The notes: generated by a model from the sequence alone, not told the origin. A stretch of 64,000 bases of DNA from Asanoa hainanensis (GCF_900188485.1 NZ_FZPH01000013.1:1-64000), one strand, 5' to 3'; numbered from the stretch's first letter, positions 1 through 8,888 are shown. Numbers and translations are program-made.

Positions 1-84
1 GTCCATGACACACACCGCATGATCATCGGTGGCCCAGTCGACACCGACCCTCACCGCTCGCGCCGCGCCGCCGTCATCAGTCAC
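1..84 (-). CDS. IS110-family transposase, N-terminal fragment
   Basis: Twenty-eight codons are visible from a GTG at 84 to the window edge. They read VTDDGGAARA then VRVGVDWATDDHAVCVMD. The pattern VGVDWATDDHAV is the first beta strand of the RuvC-like (DEDD) domain of IS110 transposases, with the first catalytic Asp at residue 16. A GGAGGA lies about 14 bases upstream. The enzyme would recombine element and target DNA under guidance of a non-coding RNA encoded in the leader. Only the N-terminus is present; whether the gene is intact beyond base 1 cannot be told. Confidence 0.75.
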   Translation of the reverse strand, partial: MTDDGGAARAVRVGVDWATDDHAVCVMD

Positions 85-123
85 ACTCAACCCAAGCTCC
101 TCCGCTGCTCAACCCAGTGGGGA

Positions 124-295
124 AGCACCTGGTGGTTCGGGACATCACCGCCGGACGCTCATTGACGGGCGCTCAACGGCGCAGTAGCCCTGTTGCCAGT
201 CGGGATGTCCCGGACCGCCAGACCCCGCGGAAACTCCCGCAGGCCCTCAAACCGGGGGCTGCAACGGTTGGCGATGATCTAACGGCCCAGGTGCT
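124..295 (-). ncRNA. candidate IS110 bridge RNA
   Basis: On the minus strand, AGCACCTGG (295-287) pairs perfectly with CCAGGTGCT (132-124), closing a 172-nt segment. Inside, GTCC-type arms 212-204 and 146-138 (CGGGACATC / GATGTCCCG on the plus strand) form a second perfect 9-bp stem. An inner 5-bp stem (149-153/177-181) leaves a 23-nt loop, and a small GCGG/CCGC hairpin sits at 227-240. Position just upstream of an IS110 transposase start and the length match the bridge RNAs known for the IS110 group (about 180 nt in IS621). Target and donor guide segments were not assigned. The RNA is inferred; the stems are seen directly. Confidence 0.55.
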
Positions 296-392
296 ACCCG
301 GCCATCCAACAACCAGGCAGCACCAGGATCACCCAATGAGCAACGGTCGCGCCCACGGCGGACCCGGGACATGATTTTCTGGTTTATGCGGA

Positions 393-421
393 AGGGCGCC
401 CGCGAAGACCACGGACGCCCT
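393..421 (-). terminator. hairpin terminator after the subtilase gene
   Basis: Arms 393-402 and 412-421 pair over 10 bp with one mismatch around a 9-nt loop, 14 bases past the stop codon of the minus-strand subtilase. On the minus strand it is followed by a mixed TTCC...AAACC run rather than a clean T tract, so termination strength is uncertain. Confidence 0.5.
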
Positions 422-434
422 CCCTCAACCTGGG

Positions 435-3416
435 TTACGCCACGACGAGAAGATTCGTCGATCCCACTGTCGTGGTGCCGTCGGTGTATTCGAGGACGCC
501 TAGGTAGCGCTGGCCCGGGGTCAGCCCGCTCCAGGCGGCCGTGACCGTAGCCGCTCCGGCGAGCGTCACCTGTTGGCTCGCCGGCGTCACGGTCAGGTTG
601 CCCGCGTTGCCGGCCGGCACGGCCCAGCGGTGGTGCTTGACGTCGACCGGACCCGCCGCGGCGAACAGGACGACGGCCGCCACGTACGTGCCGGCTTCGG
701 TCACCGTCACCGACTCCTCCGACGTGCCGCCGGCGCTCTGCCCGACCTGCGTCAGGGTGCCGTTGGCGTTCTGGCGGAACACGGTGATGTCGATGTCCGT
801 CCCCGCCGGGTAGTCGGCGTCGAACGTCGCGAACCGGGCCAGCTTGGTGCCCGCCGGCACGGTCGCGGTGACCGTGGCCGTCTGGTTCACCGCCAGCGTC
901 CACTGGTCGACGGTGGCGGCCTGCAAGCCGTTGCCCGCCGCGGTGAGCGTGCCCGCGTAGCCGGCCGTCACCCGCAGCGCCGTCTGACCGGACGCGCCCG
1001 ACCCGCCCGCCTCCAGCGGCACCGCCGCCGGCACGGGCCGGACCGCGATCGCGCTGCGCACGTCGTGGCCGAGCAGGTCGCGCCAGCGCAGCGAGCCGAA
1101 GGACCATTCACCGAAGGCACCGGTGGTACGGGTGATCGTCACCTTGAAGGTCTGCTTCCGGCCCGGCAGCAGCGCGATGAGCTTCGGCGAGACGTCGACC
1201 TTGAAGCCGGGCGGGGCCTGCACGGTCGGCAGGTACAGCGCCGGCAGCTTGCTCACGTTGGTCACCGTGCGGGTCAGGGTCTGCTTGCCGGCCAGGTCGC
1301 CGACCGCGAGCGTCGGGTTGTTGAAGTCGCTCGGGTCGACGGTGCCGACGCTGTCGCAGACGTCCTCGCCGCCCGAGGAGAGGTGCACGCCGATGCCGCA
1401 CGAGTACTGCAGCCACTGGGTGATCCCGGAGTCGTACACGAGGCCCGGGTCGAACGCGTCCTTCGCGGCGACCTGTCCGGCGCCCATCTCCAGCGGGTTG
1501 GCGTTGCTGGCGTCGGACTCGTCCTGGATCGGCTTGCCCTCGTTGTCGACGACGCCGGCCGTGGTCATCAGCGCCGACTTGACCATCATCGGCGACCAGT
1601 TGGGGTGCTTGGCCAGGATCAACGCGCCGATGCCGGCGATGTGCGGGCTGGCCATCGAGGTGCCGCTGTTGGTGTCCCAGAGGTTGCCGTTGTGGCTCTC
1701 GGGCCCGGTCGCGGCGACCACGTCGACGCCCGGCGCCATGATGTCGGGCTTGATCAGGTCACCGCCGCTGGACGGGCCGGGGCCGCGGCTGGAGAACGTC
1801 GCCACGACCGGAGCCCGGACCTTGGCGTTGCTCGCGGCCGAGATCGTGGCGGTCGGCGTGCCGCCGGCGGCGATGTACGCCTTGACGGCCGCGCCCGCCG
1901 CCTGGTCGACGTGGATCGACGGCACCGCGTGGTAGTCGGCATTGAGCGTGTTCGCGGTCGGGTTGAACTGGATCATGCCGACGCCGCCCGCGTTCTTGAC
2001 CGCGAGGCTCTTGTCGACCCGGGCGTTGTTGCCGCGCTCGCAGAGCACGATCTTGCCGGCCACCTTCGCCGGGTCGAGCTGCGGCGGGGTGCTCACGCAC
2101 TGGGCGGCGAGCAGCTCGGTGCTGCCGGCGGCGCCGCTGGTGCGCGCGTCGACGACCGGGGCGGACACGGCGGCCGGCCCGGTGCCGACGCCCTGGAAGA
2201 CCTGCCCGTTGCCGAGCGTCAGGGTCTTGGTCGACGACCGGTCGTGCGTGCCGGCGGCGACGGTCGTCGTCCACGGCATGCCGTTGTCGACGGTGGACGC
2301 GCCCGGGCCCGCATTGCCGGCGGACGTGGCGACGAACACGCCGGCGTTGGCGGCGTTCAGGAAGGCGAACTCGACGGCGCCGAACCCGTCGTTGTTGTCG
2401 CCGATCGAGTAGTTGATGACGTCGACACCATCGGCCACGGCCTGGTCGATGGCGGCAACGATGTCGACGCTGTTGCCGGTCGACTGGGTGCCGGCGGCGT
2501 TGGCGTACAGCACCTTGTAGATCGACAGCCGGGCGGCGGGGGCCATGCCGGAGATGACACCGGCGACGGCGCCGTTGATGGTCGCGGTCACGTTGTGGTT
2601 GCCGCCCGCGGTGCTGGCGGTGTGCGAACCGTGCCCGTAGTAGTCGCGCGGCGAGTCGAACTCACCGGGGTTCGCGCGGGAGATGTTGCCGGACGCGTAC
2701 CAGCGCGCGCCGATCACCTTGTTGTTGCAGGTGACGGGCCGCTCGACGCCGGCGACACAGGTGCCGTTCCACTTGGCGTCGATCGTCTTCTGGTCCTTGC
2801 GGGGCGTCGGCAGCGGCCCGAAGCTCGGGTTCTCGGGCCAGAAGCCGGAGTCGATGACACCGATGATCATGCCCTCGCCGGCCCGCTCGGGGCTACCGAA
2901 CTCCTTGCGCCAGGCTCCGCTCTTGCCGTCGAGCCCGACGAACGCGGGAGTCGTGAACGTCTCGGAGTGCACGATCTCGTTCTTCCAGACGTTGGCCACG
3001 CCCGGCGTCTTCTTGAGCCGGTCGGCCTCGGCCGCGGTGAGCTCGGCGGAGAACCCGGCGAATACCAGCGTGTAGTCATACTTGACCTTGCTGCTGTTCA
3101 CCCCGGCGCGGTCGAGCACCCGGTTCTTGCTCTGGGCAAGATGCTGCCGGTACGCCTTCACGTTCTTGCTGGCGCTGTCGAGCTTGGCCCCGGCGGCGAC
3201 GCGGGTGGGCGCCAACCCCGCGACACCACCGTTGTAGGTGGCGGCAGGAGCATCGGAGGTCTGCACGATGTAGGTCTGGGTCGGCGCATCCACCGCGGCG
3301 GCCGCAGGCGGTGCGGCTTGCGCGGGCGCGCTGGTCAAGGTGAAGGCGGACAGGGTCGCGGCAGCGACCAGCGCAGCAGCCGAGCGACGCCGCCCGGCAC
3401 GAGGGATGCCCAACAT
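435..3416 (-). CDS. secreted S8 family serine peptidase (subtilase with PA domain)
   Basis: Secreted endopeptidase of the subtilisin family, 993 residues from the ATG at 3416. This start places a twin-arginine-like basic stretch and hydrophobic signal peptide ending near APAQA (about residue 35) at the N-terminus; an in-frame start at 3572 would add 52 residues of unlikely sequence. Order: signal peptide, I9 inhibitor-like propeptide (about 48-150), catalytic domain with the triad Asp189 (VIDSG), His262 (GHGSH), Ser587 (NSGTSMASPH), oxyanion Asn368, a PA domain inserted at about 415-535, then a Fn3-like region and a C-terminal Ig-like/PPC-like tail of about 250 residues that probably binds the envelope or substrate. 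The layout resembles plant-type/Vpr-like subtilases. No clear Shine-Dalgarno is seen. It stands alone, followed by a hairpin and the IS110 element. Confidence 0.9.
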   Translation of the reverse strand: MLGIPRAGRRRSAAALVAAATLSAFTLTSAPAQAAPPAAAAVDAPTQTYIVQTSDAPAATYNGGVAGLAPTRVAAGAKLDSASKNVKAYRQHLAQSKNRVLDRAGVNSSKVKYDYTLVFAGFSAELTAAEADRLKKTPGVANVWKNEIVHSETFTTPAFVGLDGKSGAWRKEFGSPERAGEGMIIGVIDSGFWPENPSFGPLPTPRKDQKTIDAKWNGTCVAGVERPVTCNNKVIGARWYASGNISRANPGEFDSPRDYYGHGSHTASTAGGNHNVTATINGAVAGVISGMAPAARLSIYKVLYANAAGTQSTGNSVDIVAAIDQAVADGVDVINYSIGDNNDGFGAVEFAFLNAANAGVFVATSAGNAGPGASTVDNGMPWTTTVAAGTHDRSSTKTLTLGNGQVFQGVGTGPAAVSAPVVDARTSGAAGSTELLAAQCVSTPPQLDPAKVAGKIVLCERGNNARVDKSLAVKNAGGVGMIQFNPTANTLNADYHAVPSIHVDQAAGAAVKAYIAAGGTPTATISAASNAKVRAPVVATFSSRGPGPSSGGDLIKPDIMAPGVDVVAATGPESHNGNLWDTNSGTSMASPHIAGIGALILAKHPNWSPMMVKSALMTTAGVVDNEGKPIQDESDASNANPLEMGAGQVAAKDAFDPGLVYDSGITQWLQYSCGIGVHLSSGGEDVCDSVGTVDPSDFNNPTLAVGDLAGKQTLTRTVTNVSKLPALYLPTVQAPPGFKVDVSPKLIALLPGRKQTFKVTITRTTGAFGEWSFGSLRWRDLLGHDVRSAIAVRPVPAAVPLEAGGSGASGQTALRVTAGYAGTLTAAGNGLQAATVDQWTLAVNQTATVTATVPAGTKLARFATFDADYPAGTDIDITVFRQNANGTLTQVGQSAGGTSEESVTVTEAGTYVAAVVLFAAAGPVDVKHHRWAVPAGNAGNLTVTPASQQVTLAGAATVTAAWSGLTPGQRYLGVLEYTDGTTTVGSTNLLVVA

Positions 3417-3546
3417 GGACGGCAGACTATGGTCCGCATAGACGTGCGCTAAACCCTCAAAGCTCCCGACAAGGGTCAGGTGAAGGGTTGAGTAGAGGGA
3501 CAACCCGCACCACCACTGCCCAGCGGTGCGGTCCCGACGCAGCAGC

Positions 3547-4560
3547 TTAGGTCGATTTCCCGGCCCAGCCAAGGTCCAGCCGATAGATGTTCGCGTGGTG
3601 GTACGCGAGATACCGCTCGGCCGGAGTGATCGAACCGTCCGGCAGAAGCAGCTTCTCGGCCAACGGCGGCGACCCGAACGCGGCCGCCACCACCGCGTTC
3701 TCCTTCACCTGCCGGCGCAGCTCGGGTTTCACGTGGATGCGCAGCCCACCGTTGACGGTAAGCAGCCCGGTGTCGAAGGCGGCGTCGTGCGTCGGGCAGG
3801 CGGCCAACCCGTTCCGGACGTCGAGCCGCTCACTCGCAGTGCTCTTGGCCCACGGCTTGATGTGGCTGGCGACCAGCATCCGCGGCGCCCGGCCACCGTC
3901 GATGTCGACCCGCAAGCCGCAGAACGCACAGCGATGACCATGGTTACGCAACACCTTGGTGGCGAACTGATGCTGCCCGACCCGCACGGCGGCGACGAGC
4001 AGCTTCTCCGTCGTCACGGTGGCCACGTCAGGCCGCTTCTCGGCCCAGGTGCCCACGAGCGGCGCCACGTCGGACTCGATCTCGCCGTGGCTGAGCTCCT
4101 CCTGCCCGAGCAGCACGAAAGCGGTGTCCTCGGGCTCGAGGCCGAGGAAGTCGGGTAGGTCGTCGGTGGTCAGCCCTTCCGCACGGGCGGCCCGGAGCAA
4201 GAGCCGGTAGACGGCGACGAGCCGCTCCGGATCGGCCAGCAGCGTGGCCGCCACCTCGACCTCGTGCTTGGCACCGTTCGGCCAGCTCCCTTCGAGGTTG
4301 GCCATCTTGGCGAGCAGGCTGCCGTTCGACCGCGCGAACAACCGCGCCAGCGTCGGCAGCGGCTCCTCGGCCCGATGAGCGGACTTCCCGCCATACCGTC
4401 GGCGGTTGACCAACAGCCCAGCGGCCAGACAGAGCAAAGTCTCGACAGGCGTGAAATCGACCTGCCGCCCCCCACTGACCGGCCGCCGCAACCGAATCGC
4501 CCGCCACTGCGCACGAGCCGCCGGCACACTCACCTCGAGATAGTCCGCGACGCTCGGCAC
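3547..4560 (-). CDS. HNH endonuclease-domain protein
   Basis: 337-residue cytoplasmic protein. The C-terminal third carries an HNH (beta-beta-alpha metal) nuclease domain: CAFCG at about 211-215 (structural zinc pair), ASHIKPW with His233, RNGLAACPTHDAAFD with Asn250 and His258. The N-terminal 190 residues are helical and resemble the unannotated front half of many stand-alone actinobacterial HNH proteins related to putative restriction endonucleases. No methyltransferase partner is adjacent, so a complete restriction system is not supported. It is transcribed toward the subtilase gene with a 130-base gap and divergently from the small protein at 4696. Confidence 0.75.
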   Translation of the reverse strand: MPSVADYLEVSVPAARAQWRAIRLRRPVSGGRQVDFTPVETLLCLAAGLLVNRRRYGGKSAHRAEEPLPTLARLFARSNGSLLAKMANLEGSWPNGAKHEVEVAATLLADPERLVAVYRLLLRAARAEGLTTDDLPDFLGLEPEDTAFVLLGQEELSHGEIESDVAPLVGTWAEKRPDVATVTTEKLLVAAVRVGQHQFATKVLRNHGHRCAFCGLRVDIDGGRAPRMLVASHIKPWAKSTASERLDVRNGLAACPTHDAAFDTGLLTVNGGLRIHVKPELRRQVKENAVVAAAFGSPPLAEKLLLPDGSITPAERYLAYHHANIYRLDLGWAGKST

Positions 4561-4695
4561 CCGGCCTCCTCTTCCCGTCAGCGCACCCTATCCGCTGTCC
4601 TCGATCAGACGCTCCACCTCGCCGACAGGGGACCACGTATCTGGCTTTCGATCGATAGCGTCCGATTCATGGATGCCGATGAGCCGGGGTAGGGG

Positions 4696-5031
4696 TTGTT
4701 GAATCTTGATTCGGTTCTGCGGCGGTTGGTCACGGACGGGCCGGCCGGGTGGGGCGAGCGGCAGGCCGTGCGGGTCGCGGAGGAGGTCGCGGCGGCGCGG
4801 TCCGGCCACGTCGAATGGGAGCCGGGCGACGAGGAATGGGTGCATGTCGTCGACGGGCGCATCGTGGCCCAGATCAGCAAGCGGTTCCCGCTCGCGCTGG
4901 TCGTCGGCGATGACCTCGCCGGGGTTTTCCGCCGCACGCTCCCGCAGGTGACGCTGCTCCCACACGGTTGGTCCGAGGAGTTCGACCCAGAGGGGTTCAG
5001 CGCGCTCGATCTGTTTCTGGAAACCGCCTGA
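4696..5031 (+). CDS. hypothetical acidic protein, 111 aa
   Basis: No family recognised. The protein is soluble, acidic and rich in Trp/Glu/Asp (for example EWEPGDEEWVHVVDG), with no signal peptide or membrane segment. The start is one of two adjacent TTG codons (4696, 4699) right after a G-rich stretch (GGTAGGGG) that could act as a ribosome binding site. Third-position GC is as high as in neighbouring genes, which supports coding. It is divergent from the HNH gene and 43 bases before the esterase gene, possibly its own short operon. Confidence 0.55.
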   Translation: MLNLDSVLRRLVTDGPAGWGERQAVRVAEEVAAARSGHVEWEPGDEEWVHVVDGRIVAQISKRFPLALVVGDDLAGVFRRTLPQVTLLPHGWSEEFDPEGFSALDLFLETA

Positions 5032-5074
5032 ATTGGGTGCATAACGGGTCGTCGGCGCGGAGCGTTGATTCGGT

Positions 5075-5881
5075 GTGAGACGTCGGACCTTGTTTAACGC
5101 GGCCATTTTCGGTGTTGCCGGGCTCGGGGTGGCCGCCGTCGCCGGGCTCTCCAGCGCGCAGACGACCGAGCCCGAGGTCGCCGCCGGGGACGAGCGGGTC
5201 GAGCGCAAGGAGTCCCCGGCCCGGGGCAGGACCGTCGACTTCTACACCGCCGTCCCGGCCGGCCACGGAGACGGCAAGGGCCTGCCGGTCTGCCTCGTCA
5301 TGCACGGCGCCTCGGCCCGGCCCAAGGACTTCCGGAGCCTGGGTTTCGGCCGGGCGCTGACCAGAGCGACGCACAAGGGCAGCCCGCCGTTCGTGCTGGC
5401 CGGCGCCGATGGTGGGCGGCGCGGTTGGGAGCCGCACGACGGGGACGACCCGCAGCGCATGGTGTACGAAGACATCCCCAACTGGTGCGCCGAGCGCGGC
5501 TTCGACATCTCCCGCCTCGCCGTCTGGGGTTGGTCGATGGGCGGCGCCGGTGGGCTGCGGCTGGCCCAGACCTTCCGCGGTTTCGTCAAGACCGTCGCCG
5601 CGTTCTCGCCCGCGGTCAGCAAGGGCGACGACGTGTTCGAGCGCGTCGACCGGTTGCGCGCCCAGCCCGTCGGGCTGTGGTGCGGGCTCGACGACCCCCT
5701 GCTCGACGACGTCCAAGCCCTCCAGATGGCGCTGCCCCTGCCACCGATCGCGGGCGGATACACCGCCGGCGGGCACGACATGGACTACTGGAAATCCGTT
5801 GTGCCGCAGGCGTTCCAGTTCGTCGGAGGCATGTTGACCAGGCCGAAGCCCAACCCCACCCCGAGCGCGACCATGGGCTGA
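5075..5881 (+). CDS. exported alpha/beta-hydrolase (esterase)
   Basis: 268 residues starting at GTG 5075. The N-terminus MRRRTLFNAA followed by a hydrophobic helix looks like a Tat-type or lipidated-free export signal. The hydrolase fold is visible as LVMHGA (oxyanion strand, about 74-79), nucleophile elbow GWSMGG with Ser154, Asp206 or Asp207 in CGLDDP, and His234 in GGHDMDYW. These are the hallmarks of esterase-D-like or feruloyl-esterase-like enzymes acting on small esters; the substrate is unknown. It is followed closely by the cation exchanger gene but there is no overlap to suggest coupling. Confidence 0.75.
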   Translation: MRRRTLFNAAIFGVAGLGVAAVAGLSSAQTTEPEVAAGDERVERKESPARGRTVDFYTAVPAGHGDGKGLPVCLVMHGASARPKDFRSLGFGRALTRATHKGSPPFVLAGADGGRRGWEPHDGDDPQRMVYEDIPNWCAERGFDISRLAVWGWSMGGAGGLRLAQTFRGFVKTVAAFSPAVSKGDDVFERVDRLRAQPVGLWCGLDDPLLDDVQALQMALPLPPIAGGYTAGGHDMDYWKSVVPQAFQFVGGMLTRPKPNPTPSATMG

Positions 5882-5910
5882 AAGATGAAGCGTCTGGCAT
5901 TTTTGTTCGC

Positions 5911-7020
5911 ATGGCAGCAGCAGTTACCAGACGTGCGTACCTGACAAACTGGACAATCAGCGTACCTATCATCGCCTTGGTCGCGCTCTTCCTGAGTTGG
6001 AACCGGGACCTGCCCGGGTGGGCGACCACGCTCGTGGCGATCTGCCTGGCCGGTGCCGTCCTCGCCGCCGTGCACCACGCCGAGGTGGTGGCCGCGCGGG
6101 TCGGTGAGCCCTTCGGCTCGCTGGTCCTCGCCGTCGCGGTGACCTTCATCGAGGTCGCGCTGATCGTCACGCTCATGATCAGCGGTACGCCCGAGAAGAC
6201 CGCCAGCCTCGCCCGAGACACCGTGTTCGCGGCCGTGATGATCACCTGCAACGGCATCGTCGGGCTCAGCCTCCTGCTCGGCGCGTTGAGACGGCGGGTC
6301 GCCGTGTTCAACTCCGAAGGGACCGGCGGCGCACTGGCCACGGTCGCCACGCTGGCCACCCTCAGCCTCGTGTTCCCGACCTTCACCACCAGCGAGCCCG
6401 GACCCGAGTTCTCCCCCTCCCAGCTCACCTTCGCCGCCATCGCCTCGCTCGCCCTCTACGGCCTGTTCGTCGCCGTCCAGACGGTCCGGCACCGCGACTA
6501 CTTCCTGCCGATCACCACGAGCGGCACGGTCGTCGACACCGAGGAGCACGCGGACCCACCGTCGAGCAAGGCCGCGCTCGGCAGCCTCGCGCTGCTGGTC
6601 GTCGCGTTGGTCGCGGTCGTCGGCGACGCGAAGGCGGTCTCCCCGACGATCGAGAAGGGCGTCGCCGCGGCCGGCTTCCCGCCCGCCGTCGTGGGCGTGG
6701 TCATCGCGCTGCTCGTGCTGCTGCCGGAGACGCTGGCCGCGGTCCGGGCCGCACTGCGCGATCGGGTCCAGACCAGCCTCAACCTCGCGTACGGGTCGGC
6801 GATGGCCAGCATCGGACTGACCATCCCGGCGATCGCGATCGCGTCGATCTGGCTGGACGGGCCGCTCACCCTGGGCCTGCCCGCCACCGAGCTCGTGCTG
6901 CTTGCGCTCACCGTGCTGGTCGGCATCCTGACCGTCGTGCCGGGGCGGGCCACTCCGCTGCAGGGTGGCGTACACCTGTCGCTGCTCGCCGCATTCATCT
7001 TCCTCGCGGTGCGACCGTGA
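5911..7020 (+). CDS. chaA: Ca2+/H+ antiporter, CaCA family
   Basis: 369 residues with about 11 hydrophobic segments. Two alpha-repeat motifs define the family: HHAEVVAARVGEPFGS then AVAVTFIEVALIV (Glu66 and Glu81) in the first half, and LLPETLAAVRAAL with NLAYGSAMASIGLTIP in the second. Between them lies a less conserved loop carrying TSGTVVDTEEHADP. The protein exchanges Ca2+ (possibly also Na+ or K+) for protons across the plasma membrane. The ATG at 5911 was chosen because it opens right before the first membrane segment; length is close to that of E. coli ChaA (366). It is not overlapped by neighbours, and no regulation is visible. Confidence 0.88.
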   Translation: MAAAVTRRAYLTNWTISVPIIALVALFLSWNRDLPGWATTLVAICLAGAVLAAVHHAEVVAARVGEPFGSLVLAVAVTFIEVALIVTLMISGTPEKTASLARDTVFAAVMITCNGIVGLSLLLGALRRRVAVFNSEGTGGALATVATLATLSLVFPTFTTSEPGPEFSPSQLTFAAIASLALYGLFVAVQTVRHRDYFLPITTSGTVVDTEEHADPPSSKAALGSLALLVVALVAVVGDAKAVSPTIEKGVAAAGFPPAVVGVVIALLVLLPETLAAVRAALRDRVQTSLNLAYGSAMASIGLTIPAIAIASIWLDGPLTLGLPATELVLLALTVLVGILTVVPGRATPLQGGVHLSLLAAFIFLAVRP

Positions 7021-7039
7021 TCAGGGCTAAAGTTCCCCG

Positions 7040-8125
7040 ATGGGATGGGTCGACGGCCGGCTGACGTTCCGCTACGCCGATCCGGATCACCAGCTGGCCG
7101 GCGTACGCCTGGCGCAGCACGCCGGTCTGCCCGCGGACCAGCTCGATTTCGCCTACCGCGACCAGGCCTGGATCCTCGACGTGCCGGCGCCGGCGGCCTG
7201 GCGGCTCGAATACCAGCTGCGGCTCCGCCACCTCGACGGCCGCGAGGAGTGGGTCAACGACCCGGCCAACCCGGCGCGGGTCGGCGGCGCGTTCGGCGAC
7301 AAGTCGGTCCTGCACCGGGGCGACTACGTGGAGCCCGTCTGGCTCGACCTGCCCGGCGCCCGCGGCACCTGGCGTGAGCTCACCGCGCCGGCACCGGCGC
7401 TCGACGCCGACGTCTCCGTGCGCGCCTGGTCGCCGCCGAGCGCCGGCGAACGGGTGCTGGTCGCGCACGACGGTCCCGAGTTCGACAAGCTCGCCGACCT
7501 CGGCCACTACGCGGCGGCGATGGTCGGCTCGGGCACGCTGCCGCCGTTCCATCTCGTGCTGCTCGGTCCCGGCGCGCGCGACGACTGGTACTCCGCCAAC
7601 AACGCCTACGCCGCGACGCTGGCCGGCCCGGTGCTCGACGCCCTCCGCAAGGAGCTGGGCTTCGAGGGCCGGATCACCGGAATGGGCGCGAGTCTCGGCG
7701 GCCTGGCGATGCTGCACGCCCAGCGCCGCTACCCGGCCGCGTTCGCCGGGTTGTTCCTCCAGTCCGGCAGCTTCTTCCGGCCGAGGCTCGACCCGCAGGA
7801 GTCCGGATTCCGGTACTTCCAGCGGATCACCCGGTTCACCGGGCCGGTCGTGGCGTCCGCGTTCGCCGCGCATCCCGTGCCGACGCGGCTGACCTGTGGC
7901 ACCGTCGAGGAGAACCTCGCCAACAACCAGGAGATGGCGGACGCGTTGGCCCGGCAGGGTTATCCGGCCGAGCTGGTCGAGGTGCCCGACGGGCACCACT
8001 TCACCGCTTGGCGGGACGCGTTCGATCCGCACCTGACCCGGTTGCTGGCCCGGTCGTGGGGCGAGACGTCGTGGAGCCTGGGCTCGTTCGGCCCGGGCTC
8101 GTGGGGTGGGCCGTCGGGAGGTTAG
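7040..8125 (+). CDS. esterase-family hydrolase (first gene of esterase/ATP-grasp module)
   Basis: 361 residues, cytoplasmic. Residues 1-115 form a beta-rich N-terminal domain like that of enterochelin-esterase-type proteins (YRLEYQLRL, EEWVNDPANP), followed by an esterase-D-like hydrolase: VLVAHDGPEF, nucleophile GMGASLGG with Ser218, and a late GHHFTAW with the likely catalytic His. The C-terminus is a Gly/Ser/Trp-rich tail (WGETSWSLGSFGPGSW). It is separated by one base from the next esterase gene and by 16 from the ATP-grasp gene after it, so the three are very probably one operon. The natural substrate is unknown; an acylated or peptidyl intermediate made by the ATP-grasp enzyme is possible. 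Confidence 0.75.
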   Translation: MGWVDGRLTFRYADPDHQLAGVRLAQHAGLPADQLDFAYRDQAWILDVPAPAAWRLEYQLRLRHLDGREEWVNDPANPARVGGAFGDKSVLHRGDYVEPVWLDLPGARGTWRELTAPAPALDADVSVRAWSPPSAGERVLVAHDGPEFDKLADLGHYAAAMVGSGTLPPFHLVLLGPGARDDWYSANNAYAATLAGPVLDALRKELGFEGRITGMGASLGGLAMLHAQRRYPAAFAGLFLQSGSFFRPRLDPQESGFRYFQRITRFTGPVVASAFAAHPVPTRLTCGTVEENLANNQEMADALARQGYPAELVEVPDGHHFTAWRDAFDPHLTRLLARSWGETSWSLGSFGPGSWGGPSGG

Positions 8126-8126
8126 C

Positions 8127-8873
8127 GTGCGGGAACACTGGGTCGAGCTGTTCTCCCCGGCCATCGGCACGGCCGGGTCCGTCGTCCGATATGGACATTA
8201 CGGCCGACCCGTGCTGGTGTTCCCGTCCGAGCAGGGCCGGGCGAGCGACTTCGCCGGCAACGGCATGGTCGACGCGGTGGCCGACCTGCTCGACGCCGGG
8301 CGGGTCAAGCTGTTCTGCGTCGACTCGTACGACGCGGCCTCCTGGGCGGCCCGCCACCTACCGCTGGAGGAACGGGCCCAGCGGCACGGCGCGTTCGAGT
8401 CGTGGATCGTCGAGCAGGTCGTGCCGTTCATCCGCGACGACCAGGGCGGCGACGAGGCCGACATCGCCGTCGCCGGCTGCTCGATGGGCGCCTTCCACTC
8501 GCTCAACTTCGCCTGCAAGCGCGCCGACCTGTTCCCGCTGGCGATGTGCTTCTCCGGCAACTACGACCCGGCGGCCTGGCACGGCTGGGGCGACCGCGGC
8601 GACGCGACGTACTTCAACAGCCCGACCGACTACCTCGGGCACCTGAACGGCGACCACCTCGACTGGCTGCGCTCGCGCCTGTCGGTCCTGCTGGTCTGCG
8701 GTCAGGGGCAATGGGAGGACACCACCGGAGCCCTGCGCTCCACGCGGCAGGTGGCCGAACTGCTTGCCGACAAGGGGATCCGGCACGAGCTGGACCTGTG
8801 GGGCCACGACGTGCCGCACGACTGGCCGTCGTGGCGCGCGCAATGGGCGCATCACCTACCGCGCTTCTGTTGA
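8127..8873 (+). CDS. second esterase-family hydrolase of the module
   Basis: 248 residues from GTG 8127, chosen because GGGAGG lies seven bases upstream and the previous stop codon ends at 8125. Compact alpha/beta hydrolase without signal peptide: RPVLVFPSEQGRASDFAGNG at the front, nucleophile elbow AGCSMGAFH with Ser119, FSGNYDP, and the late WGHDVPHDWPSW with the presumed catalytic His. This esterase subfamily (related to the mycolyltransferase/esterase-D group) is often found next to ATP-grasp proteins. The gene lies between the first esterase and the ATP-grasp gene in a tight operon. Confidence 0.75.
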   Translation: MREHWVELFSPAIGTAGSVVRYGHYGRPVLVFPSEQGRASDFAGNGMVDAVADLLDAGRVKLFCVDSYDAASWAARHLPLEERAQRHGAFESWIVEQVVPFIRDDQGGDEADIAVAGCSMGAFHSLNFACKRADLFPLAMCFSGNYDPAAWHGWGDRGDATYFNSPTDYLGHLNGDHLDWLRSRLSVLLVCGQGQWEDTTGALRSTRQVAELLADKGIRHELDLWGHDVPHDWPSWRAQWAHHLPRFC

Positions 8874-8888
8874 CTGGGGAGGCATCAC

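Larger units (their letters stand above)
1..300 (-). mobile_element. IS110-family element, left (5') side, cut by window edge
   Basis: The first 84 bases encode, on the minus strand, the start of an IS110-type transposase, and the bases upstream of it form a structured non-coding leader (stems 124-132/287-295 and 138-146/204-212). IS110-group elements carry a long non-coding segment at the transposase 5' side. The outer boundary cannot be fixed because these elements lack terminal inverted repeats; it should lie between about 300 and the subtilase terminator at 393. The rest of the element is outside the window, so completeness is unknown. Confidence 0.7.

Noticed and set aside
117-374. 85-codon frame across the IS110 leader
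   Set aside because: It crosses the paired stems of the candidate bridge RNA, has no family features and lies antisense to the element.
573-3452. Very long open frame (over 900 codons) on the plus strand opposite the subtilase
   Set aside because: Composition is Arg/Gly/Ala-rich with no motif, typical of antisense frames in high-GC DNA; the subtilase frame has all catalytic motifs.
3547-4560. HNH gene as part of a restriction-modification system
   Set aside because: No methyltransferase or specificity gene lies on either side.
4588-5208. 206-codon minus-strand frame
   Set aside because: It is antisense to the 111-residue protein and the start of the esterase gene and has an Arg/Pro/Ser-rich, motif-free product.
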